Positions 43,698-50,604 of a stretch of 64,000 bases of DNA are shown one piece after another. This stretch comes from Yunchengibacter salinarum (GTDB taxonomy: Bacteria > Pseudomonadota > Alphaproteobacteria > Sphingomonadales > Kordiimonadaceae). Each line of letters starts with the position of its first letter. Within the stretch, counting starts at the first letter, position 1. The DNA lies in contig NZ_JBBJLN010000002.1 in NCBI RefSeq assembly GCF_037658235.1, forward strand, positions 1 through 64,000, in the 5' to 3' direction. Below the pieces are notes generated by a model, which worked only from the letters and a program-made list of their open reading frames with translations, made no database searches and had not been told where the DNA came from. The position numbers and the translations under genes are program-made.

Positions 43698-43728
43698 CTC
43701 CATGCGTCTTGAATGTCGATGCATGGAG
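43698..43728. promoter_or_regulatory. Inverted repeat upstream of the AlpA-like gene
   Basis: CTCCATGC at 43698-43705 is perfectly inverted as GCATGGAG at 43721-43728, starting 9 bases before the AlpA-like start codon. This is a likely operator for autoregulation of the early operon, judged by position and symmetry. Confidence 0.45.
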
Positions 43729-43765
43729 TTTGGCGGCATTCCCTTGCGCGGTCAGGGTTGCGAAT

Positions 43766-43783
43766 GCGGATTTTTTAATCCGC
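43766..43783. other. Short perfect hairpin between the unknown gene and the AlpA-like gene
   Basis: GCGGATT at 43766-43772 pairs with AATCCGC at 43777-43783 around a T4 loop. It lies 59 bases downstream of the unknown 232-residue gene (minus strand). No T-run follows on either strand, so terminator activity would be weak at best. Confidence 0.4.
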
Positions 43784-43842
43784 GTTTAGAACCCTAGCGT
43801 TGCGGACGGATATATCTTTGTTTTTCAACAGGAAATGGAATT

Positions 43843-44541
43843 CTAGTGTGCATCCAGTCGGGTGCACGCTTTCGTTCGGGCCTGCAAACATAGCTTCGCG
43901 AATCTCTCGGGCGTTTCCGGTAATGGGCCGCCAGCGCTCTCGATGCAATCTTTCACCATTTGCTCATAGGGGGTAAGGTCGGAATATTCGATGCCTTCGC
44001 CTGCCCGGCTCCCGCTGGTTACTTGGGGCTCTACACCGTCGAGCAAAAGGTAAAAAAATATCCGTGTTATGAATTCATTGCGCCGCTCGGCGGTAGTATA
44101 GGCGCTGCCTTCCACATCCCCATCGCAAACTGATTGAAACTTGTACAAGCGTTCCGCCGCGCCCCATATTTCTTCGAGGGCGGCCCTCACATCGAAGTCT
44201 TGCCCGTAGTTTTTTTCAAAGAAAGCATGTTCCAACTCCCTGAAGTAATCGTCCATTCTCATCAGGTCCACTGTGTGGTCCATGATACTTTTAATTTTTC
44301 TCTTTGCGCTGGCGCCCTTGGGACCGATGCTGTCGGGGTTGTTTTTGTCGTTATTTTTGACCAGCGCGCCGTTGTTTGAGTCGCGCTGGAATTGCGCGTA
44401 AAAAGCGAATTCGTTGCGGATTCGCTCCCACCTTTCGGGCGAAATCTCGCAGCCCAAACGCTCTTCGGCCTCGGCCCGGTCGAGCGGTACGGGGTTTTCC
44501 TCGGACCATTCCGCCTCGGTTGGTTCAAAGTACCTGCTCAT
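43843..44541 (-). CDS. Unknown protein, candidate cargo of the integrated element
   Basis: A 232-residue acidic, mainly helical protein with no domain I recognise and no signal or membrane segment. A loop rich in Asn and Asp (NNGALVKNNDKNNPDS) lies near residue 60, and several Trp and Tyr are in helices (EEIWGAAERLYKF). Base composition is visibly less GC-rich than the flanking genes. It starts 2 bases after the integrase stop with GGAAA as ribosome-binding site, so it is co-expressed with the integrase. Its position between integrase and regulator is where satellites often carry accessory genes such as phage-defence genes. Confidence 0.7.
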   Translation of the reverse strand: MSRYFEPTEAEWSEENPVPLDRAEAEERLGCEISPERWERIRNEFAFYAQFQRDSNNGALVKNNDKNNPDSIGPKGASAKRKIKSIMDHTVDLMRMDDYFRELEHAFFEKNYGQDFDVRAALEEIWGAAERLYKFQSVCDGDVEGSAYTTAERRNEFITRIFFYLLLDGVEPQVTSGSRAGEGIEYSDLTPYEQMVKDCIESAGGPLPETPERFAKLCLQARTKACTRLDAH

Positions 44542-44543
44542 AT

Positions 44544-45836
44544 CTATTTTTCCATACTCCCGATGCTGACAACATCCGCCCCGGCCTCGAACGGGTGGGT
44601 GCAGAAGGTGGCCCAGTCGCCCATCAGGCGGGCGCGTTGGGCCAGCAGTTCATCCCGCGCATAGGCGGCGCGGGTGGCGTCATTGTTCACATGGGCCAGC
44701 GCCAGTTCAGAAATTTCATCGGGGTAGCTGGTGCGGTTGCGTGCCCAGTCCTTGAAGGTGGACCGGAAACCGTGAACGGTGACGGGCCGCCCGGTGGTGG
44801 GGTCGGTCCAGCCCTCGCCCCCTGCATCAATGGCGGTCTGGTGCATCCGTTTGACCACGGCGGCCATGGTCATGTCGGTCATCACGCCACCGCGCGGCGC
44901 GGGAAACACCAGCGGGTTCCCATCCATCCGGGGCAGGCTTTGCAGCAGGGCCACCGCCGCATCGGACAGCGGCACCCGGTGCGGGCGGCCCGCCTTCATG
45001 CGCTCACCGGGGACGGTCCACACACGGGCCTTCAGATCAATTTCAGCCCATTCCGCCTTGCGGGTTTCCCCTGACCGGGCCGCCGTCAGGATGGTGAAGG
45101 CAAGCGCCCTGGCGGCCATGCCTTCCCGCTGGTGCAGGGCGTCCATGAAGGCGGGCAGGCGTTGCCATGGCAGGGCGCTATGGTGCCGCGCCTTGGCTAT
45201 CTTGTTGGGGGCGGGCAGCACTTCTTTCAGATTGCCCCGCCAGCGGGCCGGGTTTTCCCCCTTGCGGTGGCCGGTGACTGTGGCCCAGGTCAGCACCGCT
45301 TCCATGCGTTGGCGAATCCGGCTGGCGGTTTCAGTGCGGGTGTGCCAGATCGGTTCCAGCACCTTCAGCACATGGGGCAGGTCCACCGCGTCCACCGATA
45401 CCCGCCCTATGGCGGGGAAGGCGTGGCGTTCAAGGGTGGTTATCCATTCTTTCCGGTGCTTGGCATTGCGGTATTCGCTTTCCCGTGCCGCGTGGCACTG
45501 GCGGGCGGCTTCCTCAAAGGTCAGCCCCGCCGCCTGTTCGGCTATCAGGGCCGCCTGCTTCTTGCGGCGTTCCGTCACCGGGTCCACACCCTGCCAAAGC
45601 TGGTCCCGAAACTCCCGCGCCCGCTCACGGGCCTGTGCAAGGGTTACATCAGGGAAGCGGCCCAGCCCGGCATTTTTCCGCCGCCCGCCGATATAGTAGC
45701 GCAGCACCCATGACCGGCTGGCCCCGGTTGGCGACACCCGCAAGCCCAGACCGGCCACCCCGCCCACGGCATGAAAGCCCGGCGCGGCTATGCGCCGAAC
45801 CTCTGCCGCCGTCAGTTCCTTCGCCGCCCTTGGCAT
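44544..45836 (-). CDS. Tyrosine recombinase/integrase (P4 type)
   Basis: A 430-residue integrase. The N-terminal arm-binding DUF4102 domain (LGLRVSPTGASRSWVLRYYIGGRRKNAGLGRFPDVTLAQARERA) is followed by a SAM-like core-binding domain and the catalytic domain. The catalytic domain has the first Arg in ARSGETRKAEW, HGFRSTF (HxxR) and the nucleophile Tyr in TRAAYARDEL. All catalytic residues are present. It lies beside the right att site and should insert the element into the tRNA-Ser 3' end. TTGTTACC at 45836-45843 and GGTAACAA at 45951-45958 flank its promoter region. Confidence 0.93.
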   Translation of the reverse strand: MPRAAKELTAAEVRRIAAPGFHAVGGVAGLGLRVSPTGASRSWVLRYYIGGRRKNAGLGRFPDVTLAQARERAREFRDQLWQGVDPVTERRKKQAALIAEQAAGLTFEEAARQCHAARESEYRNAKHRKEWITTLERHAFPAIGRVSVDAVDLPHVLKVLEPIWHTRTETASRIRQRMEAVLTWATVTGHRKGENPARWRGNLKEVLPAPNKIAKARHHSALPWQRLPAFMDALHQREGMAARALAFTILTAARSGETRKAEWAEIDLKARVWTVPGERMKAGRPHRVPLSDAAVALLQSLPRMDGNPLVFPAPRGGVMTDMTMAAVVKRMHQTAIDAGGEGWTDPTTGRPVTVHGFRSTFKDWARNRTSYPDEISELALAHVNNDATRAAYARDELLAQRARLMGDWATFCTHPFEAGADVVSIGSMEK

Positions 45837-45983
45837 TGTTACCGTATCCCTATCAGTATGCCTTCCCAGAAGTCATACCATGCGATAGGGCGCAAAGGGG
45901 CGCAACAGGAAAATGGCGGTTTTCCGGTACATAAGAAGGTATATGCGACAGGTAACAACATGAAATCATTGAAGAATTGCGGA

Positions 45984-45997
45984 CGTCCTCTCCGCCA
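45984..45997 (+). repeat. Right attachment site (attR core)
   Basis: CGTCCTCTCCGCCA here is identical to the last 14 bases of tRNA-Ser at 39837-39850. The sequence beyond it (a terminator) is what would follow the tRNA gene if the element were excised. Confidence 0.85.
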
Positions 45998-46004
45998 CAA
46001 AACA

Positions 46005-46030
46005 GGCGCCCCTTGCGGGCGCCTTTTTTT
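46005..46030 (+). terminator. Rho-independent terminator, probably the original tRNA-Ser terminator
   Basis: GGCGCCC at 46005-46011 pairs with GGGCGCC at 46017-46023 around CTTGC and is followed by seven T. It starts 8 bases after the right att core, so without the element it would end the tRNA-Ser transcript 8 bases after CCA. Transcripts of the tRNA gene now run into the element instead. Confidence 0.85.
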
Positions 46031-46118
46031 GTGGGGGAATGGTCAGGTTGAGAAGATGCGGCACGGGCTCAGTGACGCGATAGCGGAGCGACGCGCGGGC
46101 CTGCCCCGCCCGCCTTGA

Positions 46119-47144
46119 TCAGGGCTGGCTGTGGCCGTGCAGGTGTGTGGCGGCCCATGTCTCGGTGGCGATGATGTCGTCCCTGAATTCATGGAACAGG
46201 GCATTGTCCGCCCGGCTTTGGTCCGGGAGCCGGAAATGGTTGATCCCGTGGGATTTCGCGTGGGTTGCCAGCAGGGGCGCAAGGGCCTGTTCCACATCCG
46301 TGTGAGCCGGGTTCAGGCCCAGCGCGCGGCATACATGATCCAGTGTATCCCGCAGGTTTTCCGTCAGACCCCGATGGCTTATTTCCAGCGCCGGGCGGTT
46401 GCCCCGGTCGGCATTGCGCTGCGCGAGGGTCTGGAAATCCTGCTCCTGCAAGGCATGGAGAACCGCCAGCATGTGAAGCGGCGCCCGTACCGGCGATGTG
46501 CCGGTCATGCGGTTGATGTCCGCAATAAGCGGTTTCCAGCTCGGTTTCATGGACAGGTGCAGGTTCAGAAGTGACAGGGAATAGCCAAGGCGGTCTTTCC
46601 CGCCGCGAAGGTTCGCCAGCAGAAAAGCGACCAGATCAATGCGCAGCAGGACAAGGCCGGGCGCCGATGCCACGGGATGCGCGGCGAGATATGGATTCAC
46701 CCAGTTGGACGGCTTGACCACGCAGGGCTGCTCGCCTTGAGGTGCGCGGCGAAAGAGCGCCAGAATGGCTTCTGTCGCCGGTTGGTCCGCCCGTTGGGCA
46801 TGGCTTTCCAGAGCCTGAATCAGGATTTGCGGTTCACGGTAACTGGCGGCGCATCCCGCCATTTGCAGGGCGCGCGCCAGAAGGGTGGAGCCGCAAAAGG
46901 ACTGGTGCAGCAAAAGGCGATCCGGTGCGGGGGTGGCGGCCCGCCAGGCGGCGATCACATCGCTTAAGAGGCGCGCATCGGCAGGGCGGTCGGTGATGAT
47001 CCGGGTGCGCCCGTCATGAAAGGGGGCCCGCCGGAATGCCGCCAGGTCCAATTCCCTGAAAAGGACACGCCCGGCTGCCTGATCCAGATGTATGGGCATC
47101 CAGTGAGGGGGCGGCAGGGTGCCGCCCGTCTTGTGGTGTGTCAT
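46119..47144 (-). CDS. Sulfotransferase-like P-loop protein
   Basis: A 341-residue protein with a nucleotide-binding loop of the sulfotransferase kind, RLLLHQSFCGSTLLARALQMAG near residue 77, and a later RIDLVAFLLANLRGG segment. Similar proteins occur in alphaproteobacterial clusters with 2OG-Fe(II) oxygenases. The 3' PAPS motif is not obvious, so sulfotransferase activity is unproven. The ATG at 47144 is used; a TTG one codon earlier is possible. It starts 5 bases after the stop of the oxygenase gene, so the two form an operon. Confidence 0.65.
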   Translation of the reverse strand: MTHHKTGGTLPPPHWMPIHLDQAAGRVLFRELDLAAFRRAPFHDGRTRIITDRPADARLLSDVIAAWRAATPAPDRLLLHQSFCGSTLLARALQMAGCAASYREPQILIQALESHAQRADQPATEAILALFRRAPQGEQPCVVKPSNWVNPYLAAHPVASAPGLVLLRIDLVAFLLANLRGGKDRLGYSLSLLNLHLSMKPSWKPLIADINRMTGTSPVRAPLHMLAVLHALQEQDFQTLAQRNADRGNRPALEISHRGLTENLRDTLDHVCRALGLNPAHTDVEQALAPLLATHAKSHGINHFRLPDQSRADNALFHEFRDDIIATETWAATHLHGHSQP

Positions 47145-47149
47145 CAAGG

Positions 47150-47887
47150 CTACCGTTTTTTCCGCAGCCAGCCGGTGAAGCTGTAGCGATAGCGGTTGGC
47201 ATAGGGCGCCACGGCGGAGACGCTGTGGCGTCGCGGTACGGTGAAAACGCTCAGGGCGTTGAAAAGGGGGCTTAACCCCGTGGCCCGTTGTGTCTCTTCG
47301 TCGTGGAAACAGAGCATCCCGCCGAAATCGATCCGCCAGTTAGGGGTCAGGGACAGCACATAGGCGGCCACCCTGTTCTTGCCCGCCACATCATCATCAT
47401 GGGCGGTCAGGAAATCGCCGGGGCCGAAGCGGGTAAGCTGGCAATCGGCAAAGGCGATATCCGGTGCCTTGAGAAGGCGCCGCATGGTGGCCAGGAACCC
47501 GCTGGAATTGATCAGTTCGTGAACGGCCCGCAATTCCGGCGGGCAGACATGGGCTGCCAGCGCATCGTCTATGGGGAAGCTGTCGAAATGATAGCCAAAG
47601 CCACGGGCCGCCTGCGCGCAGGCGGCATGGTGAAGCTGCTGCCGTGTGGTGGTGTCCAGTGCCCTGCGTTGCTCGGCGGTGACGGTATAATGTGTGCCGT
47701 TCTGTTGAAGCGATGTGGTCCAGCCGTCAAAGGCGCGCACCCATTCATAGAGTCGCGCGGCCAAATCTGGCTCCAGCACATTGGTCCAGCGGGTTTTGCC
47801 TTCTCGCTCAATGGCGCTGTCCGGCGTCTGGGGGAAGGCATCTTTGCGCCAGCGGGGCTGAAGGGCCGCGATGGTATCTGCCGGCAT
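47150..47887 (-). CDS. 2-oxoglutarate/Fe(II)-dependent oxygenase
   Basis: A 245-residue prolyl-hydroxylase-like dioxygenase. The first Fe ligands are in LTAHDDDVAGKNRVAAYVLSL (HxD) near residue 160, and the distal His and 2OG-binding Arg are in TVPRRHSVSAVAPYANRYRYSFTGWLR near 225. The cofactor set therefore looks complete. Substrates of this group are peptides, proteins or small metabolites; this one is unknown. The ATG at 47887 with AAGGA upstream is preferred to a TTG at 47926. A 16-bp palindrome sits 40 bases upstream. Confidence 0.8.
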   Translation of the reverse strand: MPADTIAALQPRWRKDAFPQTPDSAIEREGKTRWTNVLEPDLAARLYEWVRAFDGWTTSLQQNGTHYTVTAEQRRALDTTTRQQLHHAACAQAARGFGYHFDSFPIDDALAAHVCPPELRAVHELINSSGFLATMRRLLKAPDIAFADCQLTRFGPGDFLTAHDDDVAGKNRVAAYVLSLTPNWRIDFGGMLCFHDEETQRATGLSPLFNALSVFTVPRRHSVSAVAPYANRYRYSFTGWLRKKR

Positions 47888-47926
47888 GGGGCGCCTGTCC
47901 TTCAACTGTTCCGGGGCTGTCTTCAA

Positions 47927-47942
47927 GTGCCTGAACAGGCAC
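47927..47942. promoter_or_regulatory. Perfect 16-bp palindrome upstream of the oxygenase gene
   Basis: GTGCCTGAACAGGCAC is fully symmetric and lies 40 bases before the oxygenase start, in the gap shared with the divergent MFS gene. It may be an operator or, read on the plus strand with the following TTTTAT, a weak hairpin. Confidence 0.45.
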
Positions 47943-48025
47943 CGTTTTATCGTGAGTGGAGAGGGCTATCATGACAGGGAAAAAAAGGTAAACACGGCTT
48001 ATGGTTTAGGGGTGCTCCGGCGCGC

Positions 48026-48047
48026 CTGTCCCCCGCTGTGGGGACAG
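48026..48047. promoter_or_regulatory. Inverted repeat upstream of the MFS gene
   Basis: CTGTCCCC at 48026-48033 is perfectly inverted as GGGGACAG at 48040-48047, 45 bases before the MFS start. Its position suggests an operator or 5' leader hairpin. Confidence 0.4.
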
Positions 48048-48092
48048 ACCGGCCAGCCATCGCCGTGGACGGTGGCGCAGGGAGGGGCCAGC

Positions 48093-49313
48093 ATGACGGC
48101 ACAAAGCGATGCACTTGGCACGCCTGCAGGGGCGCGGCGGTTCGAGGCGCTGCTGGCGGCGCTCGTTTGCCTGACAGCCGTTAGTGTGGATATGAGCCTG
48201 CCCGCGCTGCCCAAGGTGACGGCGGCTTACGGCGTACCCTCGGCGCAGGGGGCGCTGGTGGTGGGCGTGTTCGTGGTGGGCTATGCGCTGGGCCAGTTCA
48301 TCTGGGGGCCGCTGTCCGACGCGGTGGGCCGCCGTCCGGCCTTTCTGGGCGGCCTGCTGGTGTTCGCCGCGCTGGCCTTTCTGACGCCGCTGTCACCGGA
48401 TTTCGACACGCTTCTGGCGGTGCGCTTCGTGCATGGCATGACCGGCGGCGTGGGGCCGGTGGTGGGCCGCGCAACCATTCGGGACATTGCCAGCGGTGCG
48501 CGCGCCGCATCGCTTCTGGCCAAGGTAACGGCCATTCTGGGCCTGGCGCCGCTTCTGGCGCCACTGGCGGGCAGTGGCATTCTGGCGGCCTTGCCCGACG
48601 GGGTGGACTGGCAGGCCACCTTCTGGAGCCTGGGAGTGTTTGCCTGTGGCCTGGCCGTGCTGGTCTGGCGCATCGCGCCGGAAACCGTGCCCGCCCACCG
48701 GCGCACAAGGCTGCGCATGAGCACTTTTCTGGCACCCTGGCCCGTGGCACGAAGCATGGCGGGCATGGCCGAGGTGCGCCGCGCCATGCTGCTGGTCGCC
48801 CTGCCGTTTGCGGGCTATTACGCCATTCTGACCGGCTCCCCCGCCTTGCTGGTGGATGTTTTCGGGTTTTCCGCCGATCTCTTTGGCCCGCTGTTCGCCT
48901 TTGTGGCCGTGTTCTGGTTCCTTGGGGCCACCGCGGCCCGGTTTCTGGTGCGCCATATGGCCGATGGCGTGCTGATGCGGGGCGCGGCGGCGCTGGTGCT
49001 GGGTGGTGGCGGGCTTGCCCTGTTCGCAAGTGTGTGGACCGACAGCCCCGCCTTCATCCCCATATGGACCGGTTTCGCCCTGTTCGTGGGGGGCGTGGGG
49101 GTGATGCTGCCGCTCGCCACGGCGCGGGCGCTGGCACCCTTTGCCGGGGCTGCCGGCTCCGCCGCGGCGGTGCTGGGGGCCACGCAGATGCTGGCCGGGG
49201 CGGGCGCGGCGGCGCTGGTGGCGATGCTGTATCAGGGCAGCCCGGTTTCGGTGGCCCTGATTCTCAGTGCATTGGGGTTGGCCTCGGCGGCATTGCTGCT
49301 GCGACGACCCTGA
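48093..49313 (+). CDS. Bcr/CflA family MFS multidrug exporter
   Basis: A 406-residue transporter with twelve membrane segments. VDMSLPALPKVTAAYGVPSAQGALVVGVFVVGYALGQFIWGPLSDAVGRRPAFLGG covers helices 1-2 and the MFS motif A, and RFVHGMTGGVGPVVGRATIRDI is the typical Bcr/CflA helix-4 region. Members export drugs and dipeptides by proton antiport. The ATG at 48093 is preceded by GGAGGGG. A long in-frame extension upstream is rejected. It is divergent from the oxygenase operon across 205 bases. Confidence 0.88.
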   Translation: MTAQSDALGTPAGARRFEALLAALVCLTAVSVDMSLPALPKVTAAYGVPSAQGALVVGVFVVGYALGQFIWGPLSDAVGRRPAFLGGLLVFAALAFLTPLSPDFDTLLAVRFVHGMTGGVGPVVGRATIRDIASGARAASLLAKVTAILGLAPLLAPLAGSGILAALPDGVDWQATFWSLGVFACGLAVLVWRIAPETVPAHRRTRLRMSTFLAPWPVARSMAGMAEVRRAMLLVALPFAGYYAILTGSPALLVDVFGFSADLFGPLFAFVAVFWFLGATAARFLVRHMADGVLMRGAAALVLGGGGLALFASVWTDSPAFIPIWTGFALFVGGVGVMLPLATARALAPFAGAAGSAAAVLGATQMLAGAGAAALVAMLYQGSPVSVALILSALGLASAALLLRRP

Positions 49314-49346
49314 CGTTTATCGATACAGCTTTTGAGGGATAAACGT
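49313..49346. promoter_or_regulatory. 9-bp inverted repeat between the MFS and AraC-type genes
   Basis: ACGTTTATC at 49313-49321 is perfectly inverted as GATAAACGT at 49338-49346 with a 16-base spacer. It begins at the MFS stop codon and lies 86 bases before the regulator start. It could terminate MFS transcripts or act as an operator for the regulator gene. Confidence 0.4.
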
Positions 49347-49431
49347 ATGGAAAAGCACCCGAAAAGGCCCGTGCTCTCTTGTTCGTGATCGGTTTGTGAT
49401 CCATAGTTAATTCCAGATTAAGGATTGAATC

Positions 49432-50400
49432 ATGCACGAGCAGAAGTCCTTTCACGCCACCAGCCCGGTCCACAGCGAAAGCCAGTGGAATGATGTCCTG
49501 CGTGATGTGTGCGGGCCGTTTGACAGCGACTTCCGCGACCGGGGGCGCGTGCGCGGTCATATCGGCGTCAAGCGGATGGGGCCGGCGGACATCGCCCATA
49601 TCGCCTGTAATGCCCGGCGCATTACCAAGCGCCGTGCCCATCTGGGGCAGTCGTCCAGCGATTATTATTTTCTGGTTTTCCAGAAGGGCGGGCAGGCGCG
49701 GCTGGCCCAGAACGGACTGGAAGCCCATTTGCGGCCCGGCGATCTGACATTGATCGACAGTCGCTATCCGTCCCGGTTTTCTTATGACGAAACGAACGAG
49801 CAGCTTTCCCTGCATCTGCCGCTGCCCCTGGTGAGCGACTGGATGGGGACGGATCGTGTGCCCTGCGCCACGCCCATTCGCGGCGATACCGGGCTGGGGG
49901 CCATGCTGGCGGGCCATGTGCAGGCGTGCCACCGGCTGGGGGACACCATGAACCCGGCGGAGCAGAAAGTGGCGTTCGACATGGTGTTCCGCCTGTTGGA
50001 GGGCGTTGTCTCTGGACGGGATGCGGAAGGTGCCGCTGGCAGGCGCGGCGCGGTGGTGGGTGGCAGGCATCTGGAGCGGATCGCGGCCTATGTGCAGGAG
50101 CGCCTGAGCGACCCGGACCTGACGGTGGACCGCATCGCGGCGGAGAACAACATGTCCCGCCGCCAGCTTTATCGCCTGTTCGAGGAAACCGGCATGAGCC
50201 CGGCGGGGTGGCTGTGGCAGCAGCGTCTGAACCGGGCGCGGGCCATGCTGTGCGATCCGGCCATGAGCGACCGGTCGCTGACCGTGGTGGCGTTCGATTG
50301 CGGCTTTTCCGATGCCGCGCACTTTTCCCGTGCCTTCAAGGCGCGCTTCGGGGCCACGCCCAGCGCTTTTCGACAGGCCCGCCTGACCCGAAGTGCCTGA
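49432..50400 (+). CDS. feaR: AraC family regulator, FeaR-like
   Basis: A 322-residue regulator. The N-terminal AraC-binding-like domain has ITKRRAHLGQSSSDYYFLVFQKGGQARLAQNGLEAHLRPGDLTLIDSRYPSRFSY, the pattern of FeaR, the activator of phenylethylamine catabolism. The C-terminal double HTH (about 218-315) contains DRIAAENNMSRRQLYRLFEETGMSPAGWLWQQRLNRA and VAFDCGFSDAAHFSRAFKARFGATPSAFR. AAGGA precedes the ATG. The amine dehydrogenase operon follows, and a FeaR-type site stands before its first gene, so aromatic amine or aldehyde induction is likely. Confidence 0.82.
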   Translation: MHEQKSFHATSPVHSESQWNDVLRDVCGPFDSDFRDRGRVRGHIGVKRMGPADIAHIACNARRITKRRAHLGQSSSDYYFLVFQKGGQARLAQNGLEAHLRPGDLTLIDSRYPSRFSYDETNEQLSLHLPLPLVSDWMGTDRVPCATPIRGDTGLGAMLAGHVQACHRLGDTMNPAEQKVAFDMVFRLLEGVVSGRDAEGAAGRRGAVVGGRHLERIAAYVQERLSDPDLTVDRIAAENNMSRRQLYRLFEETGMSPAGWLWQQRLNRARAMLCDPAMSDRSLTVVAFDCGFSDAAHFSRAFKARFGATPSAFRQARLTRSA

Positions 50401-50467
50401 AGCGGGGTCGCCTGATCCGAAGTGCCGGGGGCGCCATGCCTGCCATACGCGGTGCAAAACGCGTTTT

Positions 50468-50504
50468 TGGCACGCTTAGCAAAGAAGCTGGCAAACCCAG
50501 ACAA
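50468..50504 (+). promoter_or_regulatory. Candidate FeaR-binding site before the amine operon
   Basis: TGGCA at 50468-50472, eight bases, then AAA at 50481-50483 fits the TGNCA-N8-AAA pattern I recall for E. coli FeaR sites. A second TGGCA starts exactly 21 bases later (50489), followed at the same spacing by CAA. Direct half-sites two helical turns apart are usual for AraC/XylS activators. It lies about 100 bases before the TonB receptor start. Confidence 0.6.
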
Positions 50505-50604
50505 GCCGCCCCGGCCCGCGCCGCGTAGTGTGACACTGGCATGACAGACCGCGCCCCGGCAGGGGGTCGGCTGCGCGGCATCACTCATCAGGGGAGGGGG
50601 ACCC

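Larger units (their letters stand above)
39837..45997. mobile_element. Integrative element at tRNA-Ser, satellite-like (about 6.1 kb)
   Basis: The 14 bases CGTCCTCTCCGCCA at the tRNA 3' end (39837-39850) are repeated at 45984-45997. Between them are a tyrosine integrase at the right end and a leftward gene train. In reading order it holds an unknown protein, AlpA-like regulator, 77-residue protein, winged-helix protein, zinc-finger/Toprim primase and DUF3987 helicase-like protein; most neighbours overlap by 4 bases. A 720-base non-coding left end carries iterons. No structural phage, relaxase or conjugation genes are present. This fits a self-replicating but transfer-dependent satellite or plasmid-like element. 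The boundary regions and the unknown gene are less GC-rich than the host. Confidence 0.85.
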
